64,000 nucleotides of DNA, taken from assembly GCA_964393405.1 (NCBI GenBank), contig CAYMTR010000002.1, forward strand, positions 1-64,000, in the 5' to 3' direction. Made by a program: the position numbers and the translations under genes. Positions 23,745 through 33,300 of this stretch are shown here, piece by piece; within the stretch, counting starts at the first letter, position 1; each line of letters begins with the position of its first letter. The stretch comes from CAYMTR01 sp964393405 (GTDB taxonomy: Bacteria > Bacteroidota > Bacteroidia > Bacteroidales > Prolixibacteraceae). The notes below the pieces were generated by a model. The model saw only the letters and a list, made by a program, of their open reading frames with translations, did no database searches and was not told the origin of the DNA.

Positions 23745-24179
23745 ATGGCTGAAAGATTTACATCCGATTTATTATTTATACTCATAGCCCTGATAGTAGC
23801 TGCTGTGCTTGGGTATATCATAGGTTATCTTTGCTGCAGATCTAAATGTGCAAAGAATAAACAAGTTCCGTTTGATACTGAAGCTGCAAAAAAAGCATTC
23901 GGCAAGAAGATAGTTGAGAATGACTTAACTATTGTTGAAGGCATTGGAGAAAAAATAGCTTCTCTGTTAATTGACAGAGGTATTAACTCTTGGTTTTCTC
24001 TATCAGAAACTACCCCGACAGAAATTAGGGAAATATTAGACACTGACGGAGGAAACACTTTTAAAATGCACGATCCTAAAACATGGCCAGAACAAGCACA
24101 TCTTGCTGCTGCCGGTAAGTGGGAATTACTGAAAGCCTATCAGGAAATGCTTAATGCCGGTAAAGAGGAAAAAAAATAA
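23745..24179 (+). CDS. Membrane-anchored helix-hairpin-helix (HhH) protein
   Basis: This is a 144-residue protein with an N-terminal membrane helix (residues 9-30, LLFILIALIVAAVLGYIIGYL) and a Cys-rich juxtamembrane stretch (CCRSKC). A cytosolic HhH domain follows (LTIVEGIGEKIASLLIDRGINSWFSLSE), then HDPKTWPEQAHLAAAGKWELLKAYQ. That last block is highly conserved in the domain found in Bacteroidota beside OmpA-type proteins and in ribosomal/NADH-dehydrogenase-like fusions. The HhH could bind DNA, but in this family that is not shown. Co-transcribed with the OmpA-domain gene. Confidence 0.82.
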   Translation: MAERFTSDLLFILIALIVAAVLGYIIGYLCCRSKCAKNKQVPFDTEAAKKAFGKKIVENDLTIVEGIGEKIASLLIDRGINSWFSLSETTPTEIREILDTDGGNTFKMHDPKTWPEQAHLAAAGKWELLKAYQEMLNAGKEEKK

Positions 24180-24305
24180 CGGACACGATTAATAATTAAT
24201 TTGTTTTTTATAGGGGAAGTACATCTTCCTCCAATATTGATGAGCAATATTTGCACTGCTTTAGAAAACAATTATATTTACAATCTGATTAATAAAGGAT
24301 TTGTT

Positions 24306-24740
24306 ATGAAGTTTTTACCATTATTGGTGATATATATTCTTTTTTCTCTATACTCATACTCACAATGTTATGAATTCAACTCTGAGATACAGAATGTTGA
24401 ATCGTCACTTTCGTCAACAATAAAAAATCTTAAAAAGGTTGACAAAACAAAAACCCTTGAGGAAGCTCAGTCACTTGTTGATAAAGCTATTGAAAACATA
24501 GATGAGGCTAGCCAATCATGTAACATGGCTGAAAGCATTGCTTCGGAATGCGAATGTGAGAATGGAATGCAGATATCAAAAAACATATATTCCATTTCGT
24601 CTGATTTATTGATACTATTAAAAAAAACTGCTGATTCAGGAGAATTAACAATCCTAAAAAAAAGTACTAAAAAAATAATTGAAATTGCCGAAAATGCGAG
24701 GAGTGAGGCATCTTACAGTATAAATGCCTGTGATGAATAG
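24306..24740 (+). CDS. Secreted small hypothetical protein
   Basis: The ATG at 24306 gives 144 residues with a clear Sec signal peptide (MKFLPLLVIYILFSLYSYSQ, cleavage near residue 20). The mature part is helical and acidic with four to five Cys (QCYEF, SCNM, ECECENGM, INACDE), suggesting disulfides in the periplasm or outside. The regular heptad-like pattern (SLSSTIKNLKKVDKTKTLEEAQ) suggests a helical bundle. I recognise no family. It follows the HhH gene by 126 bp on the same strand. A TTG at 24201 extends the frame but would bury the signal peptide. Confidence 0.7.
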   Translation: MKFLPLLVIYILFSLYSYSQCYEFNSEIQNVESSLSSTIKNLKKVDKTKTLEEAQSLVDKAIENIDEASQSCNMAESIASECECENGMQISKNIYSISSDLLILLKKTADSGELTILKKSTKKIIEIAENARSEASYSINACDE

Positions 24741-24777
24741 ATACTAACTTTTCAAAATACTAACTATATCTAACTAT

Positions 24778-25767
24778 ATGAATACTAACATGTATAAATG
24801 GGCTGAGGACATTATCAACTCAGACATCAAGCCTGTAATGCCTATTGTCACCTATCCCGGTTTGACAATTATAGAGAAGAATGTTAACGAGATGGCAAAC
24901 TCAGGGAAAATTCATTTTCAATGTGTAAATGTGATTGCAAAAAGATATCCGGAAATGCCGGCTGTTTTACTTAGCATGGACCTTTCGATTGAAGCAGAAT
25001 CATTTGGAGCTCCTGTAATCTTTTCAGATCATGAAGTGCCTTCTGTTTCCGATAGGTTGCTTTTCAGTTCCGAGGAAGTAGAGTCTTTAGAAGTACCTGA
25101 ATTAACAACAAAAAGAATTACAGAATACCTACATGCAGCAGAACAAACTGTAAAAGCTAAATTCGGGAAACCTGTTTTTGCAGGAACAATTGGTCCTTTT
25201 TCTTTAGCCGGACGATTGCTTGATATTTCCGAAATCATGACTGAGATTTTGATTGATCCCGAACATATGCATATGCTTTTAGATAAGTGTACAACCTTTA
25301 TTTTAAAATACATTAAAGCATTAAAAAATGTCGGTGTTAGCGGCGTACTGATGGCAGAACCGGCTGCAGGATTGCTTTCGCCCGAACAGTGCGAAGAATT
25401 CTCTTCAAAGTATGTAAAAATGATTGTTGATGAAATTCAGGATGAAAACTTCATAATCATACTCCATAACTGCGGTCATACAGAAGAGCTTGTTGAATCA
25501 ATGGTTGGAACTGGTGCTAAAGGATTCCATTTCGGAAACGCAGTGAAGCTTTCTTCTATACTTCCTCGCATACCTCTTGACAGAATGGCATTTGGGAATA
25601 TTGATCCTGCTGGTTCCATAATGAACGGAACACCCGAAACAATTTTGGCAGAAATTAATACCCTTAAAGAAAAATATAGCAAGTACAAAAACTTCATAAT
25701 ATCTTCAGGTTGCGATATTCCGGCAACGACATCACTTGAAAATATTGACGTTTTCTTTAAGAAATAG
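24778..25767 (+). CDS. MtaA/CmuA-like methyltransferase, uroporphyrinogen decarboxylase family
   Basis: This is a 329-residue URO-D superfamily protein. The zinc-binding triad typical of methylcobalamin:CoM methyltransferases (H-x-C...C) is visible as H230-x-C232 in ILHNCGH and C312 in SSGCDIP. Other family blocks are GTIGPFSLAGRLLD, VLMAEPAAGLLSPEQCEEFSS and FGNIDPAGSI. These enzymes transfer methyl groups from a corrinoid protein to a thiol. No corrinoid protein or MtaB-like gene is adjacent, so the methyl donor and acceptor are unknown; true haem-pathway HemE is unlikely because HemE lacks this zinc motif. The gene looks monocistronic. Confidence 0.85.
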   Translation: MNTNMYKWAEDIINSDIKPVMPIVTYPGLTIIEKNVNEMANSGKIHFQCVNVIAKRYPEMPAVLLSMDLSIEAESFGAPVIFSDHEVPSVSDRLLFSSEEVESLEVPELTTKRITEYLHAAEQTVKAKFGKPVFAGTIGPFSLAGRLLDISEIMTEILIDPEHMHMLLDKCTTFILKYIKALKNVGVSGVLMAEPAAGLLSPEQCEEFSSKYVKMIVDEIQDENFIIILHNCGHTEELVESMVGTGAKGFHFGNAVKLSSILPRIPLDRMAFGNIDPAGSIMNGTPETILAEINTLKEKYSKYKNFIISSGCDIPATTSLENIDVFFKK

Positions 25768-25799
25768 TGGCTAATTGTCAGTTTCTTTAAACAGAAGAA

Positions 25800-27038
25800 T
25801 TAAGAAATTTTATAGGCCTGTAGAACTTTCCCATGCCTAACATAGAGCACACCTTTATGAATAACAATATGTGCCAAGTGTTCTCTTGTGCCTTTATCAA
25901 TCTTGAACTTGCTTACTGAGCTTAATTTTCCCTCTACAAGACGTATCAAATCAACGTTGCCATTATCTGAATAACAATACAATTTATCGTCGGCAAAAAT
26001 GATATTGCCCCTGATATTCTTCAGCGAATCCAGAACTAAACCTGTATTGGCATCAAGAAGTTTTAACTTTTTATCATCTGATGCCACATAAAGGGAATCT
26101 CCAAGCTTTATAAAACCTCCCATTTCATTTCTCACCCTTTTATTATTCCATTCAACTGAATAAGATTTACCATCGGGAGCCAATTTGAGCTTGTAAGTTC
26201 CACTCCCCTTTTCAACGCCAGAAACATTGTATAAATATCCATTCTCAAAAAGCGGAGTATTACAGTAGGCTCCTTCAAACTTAATTGAATCTTCAGGCAT
26301 TGCCCACAATAATTCACCATTAGAAGCATCAAGTGCAAAAAGGTGGTTCTTTGACATTGTAACAAAAACGTTCCTTTCAGCAAGTTTGATTAAAATTGGT
26401 GAAGTGAATGCAACATTATCAGCCAGAGCTTTAGAAGTCCATACTGAATTTCCTTTATATCTGTTAAGGCATACTACATTTGATTCCTTCCCTCCTGGCA
26501 GACAAAACAGCACATCTCCGTCAACTAGCAATGATTCACAATATCCGAAGTAACTGCGCTCCCCACCCAAATCATCAACCATGTGTTTGGACCATACTTC
26601 TTTGCCTGTTTTTATATCCACGCAAGCTATACGTCCAAGACCAGATGAAATGTACGCATATCCGTCATATATTGTAGGTGTGGAGCGTGAACCGGGAAAA
26701 CCGGCTGAATATTCAACTCCAGTAAATTCTGGTCCATTAGGAGTCTTCCAAAGAAGATTACCTTTCAAATCAAAAGCAAAAAGGCAGCTAACACTGTCAG
26801 ACTCACCATTTATATAAAGAGTGTTATTGTAAAGAACCGGGGAACTATAGCCATTACCTATTGTGTCTGTTTCCCATAATAATTTGGGCCCTGATTCAGG
26901 CCATTCATTCAAAAGACCTTTTTCTGAATATTTACCATCGCGGTTTATTCCCCTCCATTGAGCGATTTCATCTTTTTTACTTGTGCATCCACTAAAAATT
27001 AAAAGTCCTATAAAAAGGAATAATGAAAAGTATTTCAT
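25800..27038 (-). CDS. PQQ-like beta-propeller lipoprotein
   Basis: This 412-residue lipoprotein (MKYFSLFLFIGLLIFSGC lipobox) has repeated PQQ-type blades, seen as LYINGESDSVSCLFAFDLKGNLLWKT, IACVDIKTGKEVWSK, VVCLNRYKGNSVWTS, LFALDASNGELLWAMP and LKLLDANTGLVLDSL (A-x-D-x-x-T-G-x-x-x-W). The first residues after the signal (AQWRGINRDGKYSEKGLLNEWPESGPKLLW) are a widespread start of secreted PQQ_2 propellers. No catalytic motif or PQQ-binding Cys pair is evident, so it is more likely a structural or ligand-binding propeller than an alcohol dehydrogenase. It lies downstream of the AsmA gene on the same strand. Confidence 0.85.
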   Translation of the reverse strand: MKYFSLFLFIGLLIFSGCTSKKDEIAQWRGINRDGKYSEKGLLNEWPESGPKLLWETDTIGNGYSSPVLYNNTLYINGESDSVSCLFAFDLKGNLLWKTPNGPEFTGVEYSAGFPGSRSTPTIYDGYAYISSGLGRIACVDIKTGKEVWSKHMVDDLGGERSYFGYCESLLVDGDVLFCLPGGKESNVVCLNRYKGNSVWTSKALADNVAFTSPILIKLAERNVFVTMSKNHLFALDASNGELLWAMPEDSIKFEGAYCNTPLFENGYLYNVSGVEKGSGTYKLKLAPDGKSYSVEWNNKRVRNEMGGFIKLGDSLYVASDDKKLKLLDANTGLVLDSLKNIRGNIIFADDKLYCYSDNGNVDLIRLVEGKLSSVSKFKIDKGTREHLAHIVIHKGVLYVRHGKVLQAYKIS

Positions 27039-27105
27039 AAGATAGGTCTGTTGGTTAATTTGATTTTGCTTTCAGTCTCAAAAATAGGATTATCGATTTA
27101 AATAA

Positions 27106-29601
27106 TCAATTTAAATATTTATCAAGTAACTTTTTAGCCTGGTCTCTTACCTCTTTCTTAGCATTTTTCTTCACATGATTTATTACCTGATTTTTAATCT
27201 TATCTGAATCAAATCTTACGTCAGGATTTTTGATATCACCTTTAATATCGATGCCTAAATCAATCTTGGTAATTGATTCATGCCCTGGAATGTAAGAAAT
27301 TATTTTTTGAATATCAGAAGAAAGTATGTTTCTGTCGACAGTACCGTCAATTCTAAAATCAAGTCCCCCACCAAGATTATAAATACCTGATATAGAAACC
27401 GGTTGACCGGCAAAAGCAGTCTTAAAAGGCTTGAAATGGAGGTTTCCGTTCTTGATCTCATAAAAAGTGGTGAAGTCATTTAAAGATGGATTCTTGATCT
27501 TGTCAGTCTGAATAACCTTCTTCAGTGAAGAAAAAGCACTATTATCAATCATTCTCACATTCTGTGTAGAAAGAGAACCAGCAGCAGATATGGAAGTAAG
27601 TATCATTTTTAAGCTTCCTGCAAGTTTAGATTGCACCTTCAGGACAGTTGAGAACTTACCCTGGCTTTTTTCAGCAAAAGGAAGATATTTCTCAACCATA
27701 GAAATATTACTGAATGCAGATGGAAGGTCAAAGCCCTTTACATCGAGGTTAAAATTTACATCGGGTTCAGGTCTTCCATCGGCTATAACATTACCTGATA
27801 GCCCTAGCTTACCCTGTAGCATGTTCATGCCAAGATCGTTCAACGTAAGTACCTGATCTTTGAGCTGCATAGATCCTGCAAAATTTGAAATCTCCAGTTT
27901 CTGATAAAGGAGGCGTGAAATCCTTGCATTGAAGTTCAGGTTTGTATTTTTGGGAAATACCAGCGGTTTACTGTCCCCTTTAGAAGTATCGGCAGAAGCA
28001 GTTCCCCCTGTTTTAGCATCTTCTTTCGCTTTATTGCCCAGAAACTCATTCGCATCAATTAGATTAGAAGAAAGATTAAAATTACCGTTCAAACTACCTT
28101 GTTTAAAAAGATACGAAAGAAAATTATCAAGTTTCCCGTTTAATGAAAAATCGCTTTTCCCAATTTTCCCGTTAAGATTTGATACAATAACATTTTGATT
28201 CTTAAGCTCGATATTAGCGTTGGGAATAGTAAGACCCTTAGGCAAAGTCTTATTTTCAACATAAAACTGTTTAATCACCAGCTTTCCCGCTGAAACGAAT
28301 TGGGTGTAATTATTTTCCTTAATATCTGAAAGTTTACCTTTTATTGAAGCATCGGCATCGACAATTCCTGTCATTTTCACGCCTTCAACAGGAAACAACT
28401 TAAGGAGAGTTTCCAAATCCAGAATTCCTTTAAGATCGGCATCAATATTAGGATCAGAAGTAACCGATTTAATTTCAGCATGCATGGTTATTGGGTTGCC
28501 GGCCATGTGGATGTTGAGTTTTTTAACCCCAAGTTCAAGATCATCAAAGTTACCTTCAGGCTTTGAAACGTATGCAGAAGCCTCGTCAATAGTAAGTTGA
28601 TCGGGCATTCCCGGGTACTTTACTGTTCCATTTTTGATATTTAAACCAATATTGATTAATGGCATAATATCTTTGTAATATACGCCCTTAATTATACCGT
28701 TAAAATCAATTCTGCCGGTTGCCTCAGCCTTTTCTACAGTCTTTTTATAGTCTTCAGGAATTAATTTAAACAAAGTGTTTAAACTTATTTCGGGAACATC
28801 GAATTTAAGATCGAAGAGCATAGAGTCTCGCGGATATGCAAAACTTCCTTCAACGTTTAACGGCATATCATTAATCATTGACTTCTCAGAATCGAAAATA
28901 AATTTAATACTATCAAGATATGCAATGAGCGAAGTATTAAGCGAAAAGGGGACTTCTTTAATATATTTTGATCCACCCGTTGAAAAGTTCATTGAAGGAG
29001 TGTTGATCGCAACATCAAGAATGGTTTCCATCCCTTTCAATTGACCATTGACATCAATATTTGCATTAAGAATAGAAAATGCGAAATCGCTTTTACGATT
29101 ATCGAAAATAAAACTAAGATTATTCAATTGCATGTCCCGGAGGAGAAACTTTGATGGTTCTCGTTCTTCAATTTTAGTATCAAAAATAGTTCCAACATCT
29201 GAGGAAGGCTTATTGATTTTCCAATTCGATTTCCCTTCTTTATTCCTAAGCATGTTTATTTTAGAACCATCGGCATAAATCTTTTTTATAAGTATTCCAT
29301 CATCCCTGATTAGAGAAGACAGATCAATTTGTGCTGAAATCTCCTTTATTGAAATAAGAGTATCGAAAGCAAAAACATCTTTACCTATAATGTTTAAACC
29401 ATCAAAAGTGGCTGTAAAATCGGGAAACGATTGAAATAAAGTAAGCGTAAACTTATCGTAAGAAACTGTAGCATCAACAGTTGAGTTTACTTTTTCAAGA
29501 ACAAAGTCCTTAATCTTATTCTTATAGATAAAAGGTAGCATGATTACTCCAATAAGAAGTAAAAGAAAAACAAAGGAAATAATAGTCAGGGCTTTTTTCA
29601 T
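27106..29601 (-). CDS. AsmA-family inner membrane/periplasmic protein
   Basis: This is an 831-residue protein with one N-terminal membrane helix (residues 5-27, ISFVFLLLLIGVIMLPFIY) and a long beta-rich periplasmic part. The N-terminal AsmA pattern is clear (KDFVLEKVNSTVDATVSYDKFTLTLFQSFPDFTATFDGLNIIG). The C-terminal AsmA_2/DUF3971-like domain has SLSTQNVRMIDNSAFSSLKK and GGGLDFRIDGTVDR. AsmA-like proteins are thought to move phospholipids between membranes and affect outer-membrane composition. Length and architecture are normal for Bacteroidota. It may be transcribed with the PQQ-propeller gene (67-bp gap). Confidence 0.88.
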   Translation of the reverse strand: MKKALTIISFVFLLLLIGVIMLPFIYKNKIKDFVLEKVNSTVDATVSYDKFTLTLFQSFPDFTATFDGLNIIGKDVFAFDTLISIKEISAQIDLSSLIRDDGILIKKIYADGSKINMLRNKEGKSNWKINKPSSDVGTIFDTKIEEREPSKFLLRDMQLNNLSFIFDNRKSDFAFSILNANIDVNGQLKGMETILDVAINTPSMNFSTGGSKYIKEVPFSLNTSLIAYLDSIKFIFDSEKSMINDMPLNVEGSFAYPRDSMLFDLKFDVPEISLNTLFKLIPEDYKKTVEKAEATGRIDFNGIIKGVYYKDIMPLINIGLNIKNGTVKYPGMPDQLTIDEASAYVSKPEGNFDDLELGVKKLNIHMAGNPITMHAEIKSVTSDPNIDADLKGILDLETLLKLFPVEGVKMTGIVDADASIKGKLSDIKENNYTQFVSAGKLVIKQFYVENKTLPKGLTIPNANIELKNQNVIVSNLNGKIGKSDFSLNGKLDNFLSYLFKQGSLNGNFNLSSNLIDANEFLGNKAKEDAKTGGTASADTSKGDSKPLVFPKNTNLNFNARISRLLYQKLEISNFAGSMQLKDQVLTLNDLGMNMLQGKLGLSGNVIADGRPEPDVNFNLDVKGFDLPSAFSNISMVEKYLPFAEKSQGKFSTVLKVQSKLAGSLKMILTSISAAGSLSTQNVRMIDNSAFSSLKKVIQTDKIKNPSLNDFTTFYEIKNGNLHFKPFKTAFAGQPVSISGIYNLGGGLDFRIDGTVDRNILSSDIQKIISYIPGHESITKIDLGIDIKGDIKNPDVRFDSDKIKNQVINHVKKNAKKEVRDQAKKLLDKYLN

Positions 29602-29661
29602 AAATAAATAATTAAAACTAATTAAACAAATTGCTTCAAACCAACTAAGAACATATTTTGG

Positions 29662-29700
29662 TCAAAGTGAACAGTGCATTCCGGCAAAGTGAACACTTTT
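29662..29700. mobile_element. Possible IS21-family end repeats (remnant)
   Basis: Two copies of CAAAGTGAACA occur at a 22-bp spacing (29663-29673 and 29685-29695) with ATTCCGG between them. IS21-type elements of Bacteroidota carry such multiple short terminal repeats. No transposase (istA) or helper ATPase (istB) is present within the region, and no second end was found, so this would be a relic. The match is from memory of the family, not a search. Confidence 0.4.
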
Positions 29701-30102
29701 TAGATTCTTTAGATTTGACATAAAAATAAGCAAAAAAATTATTGTTTGTTCTTTCTTTTTCTCATTGATTCTCCTTTTATTTCAACCCTGGGTGTCGTAT
29801 TCAGTTAAGTCCGTAAAATGCAACTAGGTCGAAAAAACATAAAACATTCAATACGTCAAAGAACGTCAATCGGGTTATCAAATTTCTACAAATAATTATC
29901 TAACATTTACTGTGTCAATATTGATAACATCCCTGATAATCATAGAAAAACCAAATATAAATTTCGAAATTTATATTGAACAATATAATACATTATTTAT
30001 AAATATACAAATGTTAAGTAAATATTCTTAAGGGAAAAACTTGATTTGGGAATTTTTAACTCAGATAATCAATCACCTTGTCATACTAGAGACGGTGCTT
30101 AT

Positions 30103-30171
30103 CTTTCCATCCCATTCTGTTTTTTATCATACTTGACTCTTATTTTATGAGTCAACTTTTTCTATGGAAAG
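30103..30171. repeat. Nested inverted repeats
   Basis: CTTTCCAT (30103-30110) pairs with ATGGAAAG (30164-30171). Inside, TTGACTC (30133-30139) pairs with GAGTCAA (30149-30155). Together they could fold as a long stem in RNA or mark an old element end. Confidence 0.45.
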
Positions 30172-30204
30172 ACAAATTGTAAACCTGATTCCGGATCATA
30201 TAAG

Positions 30205-30248
30205 TAATAACGGAAGCAATAGATCATAATCTATTTTTTCCGTTATTA
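30205..30248. terminator. Hairpin downstream of the FISUMP gene
   Basis: TAATAACGGA (30205-30214) pairs with TCCGTTATTA (30239-30248), with an inner AATAGAT/ATCTATT hairpin. It lies about 80 bp past the stop codon of the leftward FISUMP gene. It lacks a clear T run, so it may be an mRNA 3' stabilising or Rho-type structure rather than a classical terminator. Confidence 0.4.
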
Positions 30249-30326
30249 TAAGATATTAGAAAATCAAATAATATTTTAATAGATTGAGGGTATAGCCTTT
30301 CCCATAGGGAAGTTTACAAATTAAAA

Positions 30327-33300
30327 TTAATCCCTTACTAACCGAACAGAAAAGCCATTCTCCTTGTCGTTGATGATGTCTCTATACAAGCCCTTGAGAT
30401 TATAACTCAGGTACCGGTAGTAGGCGTAGCCCTCATTGTACTCGGTAGAACTCCACCAATCGCCGTACTTCCCAATGTTGTAGAAATACCCATTGCCACC
30501 GTCGCGGTAACCACCCGGAATGGCAGTAAAACCAGTGCCGTTGTTTCTCCTTGGTACAGCGCCGGGAGTGCCAGGAGTGCTTGACGTTTCCCAGCCGGTT
30601 TTTGAAACCATCGATTTAGCAATCTTATTTTCATCTTTTGTGCCATCGTAGTTATATCCGTTGGCAATCAGGTATTCTTCCAAAATAATCCAGTCTTCTT
30701 TAGTAGGCACATGCCAACCCTCAGGGGCTAGCTTGCCGGTGTTTACCGAATACCAATTGTAAAGTCTTCCGTATGTTCTAGCATTGTTTTCGAGGTTATC
30801 GTAATTGCAAAAGGCTCCCGTTGTTAAATTTTCCCATTCTGAGTTATCAGTCACATTTGGTATTGCTGTTCCATCATTGTACTTGGTTGTTTTCAGGTTT
30901 TCAACCGTCCAAACCTGAGTACCAATTCTTACAACCGAATAATTGTTCCCATCAGAATCAATACATGGTATAAATTGATCAGGGTGTGTTGAGAAAAAAT
31001 CCTGGTCTCCATAAACAGTACATTCACTATTGGATGCAAAAGCCCTTATATAATAGGTTGTATTCTCTTTTAGTCCTGTTAAGTAACTTGTAAAATCACT
31101 ACTTGCATTATCATCAGTTATTATATTATCTTCAATAGTTGGATATTTACTTGTGCTCCAACAAACTCCATGAATGGTAATTTCAGAGTCACCATTTGAT
31201 TTGATTTTTCCTCCTGAAATTGCCGATGTTGGTGTAATATAGGTTGTTAATTTAGTCTCAATAGTCAAATTTGCTCCTAGTGAACATGAATCTTTGATAC
31301 AGCGAATATACAAGCCAAAATTTTTATCTGAAACTTCTCTATATAAATCGTTATAGTCATAATTTAAATCTCTGAAAATTGCTAAGCTTTCACTATTAAC
31401 AGATGAACTCCACCATTCTGCGTTAACCCCTATCTCTTTAAATCCTCCATCTTTGAAACGGAAACCCCATGGTAGAGCAGTAAAACCGGTTCTATTATTA
31501 CTTTTTGGATTGTTACCGACATTTCCAATTGCACTTGAGAGTTCCCATTCCAAAGAAGAAGATAATGATTTAGCGATTTTGTTAACGTATGTAGTACCAT
31601 CATAATTAAATTGGTTAGCTATTAAATAATTTTCCAAGGTTTTCCATTCGCTATCTGTAGGAACATGCCATCCAATTGGGGCTAGTTTACCAGTTTCAAC
31701 CGTATACCAGTTATATAGTCTTCCATAATTTAATCCCAAACTCTCTATATTGTCGTAATTACAATATGCACTTGAGGTTAAATTTTCCCAATCATCATTC
31801 CCAGTAATTTTAGGGATAGGTGAACCATCGTTGTATTTTGTAGTTTTCAAGTTCTCTGCCATCCAAATCTGGTTACCAATCTGTACTGTTTTATATTCAT
31901 TACCTTCAATATCTGACAAATTAATACTCTGAGTTAAAAATGATATTTCATTTCCATACTCAGTAAAATCACCAATGGTTGCATACGCCCGAACATAGTA
32001 TGTCGTGTTCACTTTTAGTCCAATCAGGTTACTTGTAAATTCACCATTTATGAATTCATTAGTTGATTTATAGTCTTCAATTGTTGGATTGCGCCTTGTA
32101 CTCCAACAAATTCCATTAGTAGTAATTTCAGAGGTACCAATTGATGTAATTCTTCCTCCTGAAATTGCTGTTGTTGTTGTAATATTGCTTGCTAATTTAG
32201 TTTCTAAAGTCAGGATTGGAGCTGGTGAAAGTGAATCCCATACTAACCTAACAGAAAAACCGGTTTCTGCGTAGGTACAAGCTCCCAAAAAAAAGTCATC
32301 ATTGTAATACAGTGTAGCGTAGTAGTTATTGTCAGGGGAGCCTTCGAAAGAACCAGAGGAAGAACTCCACCAATGACCGTACTTTCCTAAGCCGTTAAAT
32401 GTCCCTATTCCACTTCCACGCTCACCTCCCGGAAGGGCTGTAAAACCGCTATTATTGTTATTCTCTGGTGCAGAGCCTGGAGAGCCGACCTTACTCGATA
32501 TTGCCCAGCTCGTTTGAGCACAAAGAGATTTGGCAGTCTTGTTTTGATTTTTTGTGCCATTAAAGCTGTAGCCATTTTCATCCAGATATTCAACTAAGGT
32601 CCACCAATCTTCGTCAGTAGGCAAACGCCAACCTTTTGGTGATAATTCTATGGTCGAAGCGGCAAACAAGTTATAAAGCCTTCCATAGTCATTAGCATAG
32701 TACTCTTGGTTGTCATAATTACAATAGGCGCCTCCCGAGTAAATTGACCATTTATAATCTTCAGTTATATTGGGTATCGGTGTACCATCGTTGTATGTGG
32801 TGGTTTTCAGGTTTTCAATGGTCCAATACTGATTGCCTATTTTTACAACAGAATAATTGTTTCCATCGGCGTCAATGCATTGTATAAAAGGGATTGCTAT
32901 TACTTTACTTTTATTAGGTATATCAGTTAAAACTGTAATATTAACACCTGACTTTCCTGATATTTTTAATCGATCGCCATTTGTATATTGCATTTCATTA
33001 TCTGTCGTGGCACTTTTATAATATGAAATGGGAATATCAAATTCCCTAAAACCGTTATAAATTATTTCAGCCTTTGAACTACTTTGGCAATTACTTATAA
33101 ATTTCCCTATACAGGAGAATTTGTTTGAATAAACCTTTATTGCATAAATCCCATATCTAAGTCCATTAATAATAAAAGAATGATTGCCGGCATCAAAAGT
33201 ATTTGAAGTTGACACCACTTTCTTCCCAAGAATATCAAAAACTTCAATGGTAGTTTTACCTGAATTGGGGAGTGAAAATTCAATAGTAATGCTTTCGGAA

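Larger units (their letters stand above)
29602..30326. other. Long intergenic region (725 bp) without an intact gene
   Basis: No ORF of convincing length lies here on either strand. It holds two IS21-type end repeats (29662-29700) and, on the minus strand, a strong AGGAG followed by ATG at 29766 that opens only eight codons. A very AT-rich middle (29900-30050) and a set of nested inverted repeats (30103-30171 and 30205-30248) complete it. The promoter of the AsmA gene must be at the left end, and the 3' end of the FISUMP transcript at the right. Confidence 0.6.

Noticed and set aside
25800..27038. PQQ-dependent dehydrogenase
   Set aside because: The propeller repeats are present, but no catalytic or PQQ-coordinating motifs are evident and the length is too small.
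29743..29766. Minus-strand leader peptide (strong AGGAG, eight codons) as a real gene
   Set aside because: Only eight codons, no conserved gene follows it, and the surrounding sequence is probably relic DNA.
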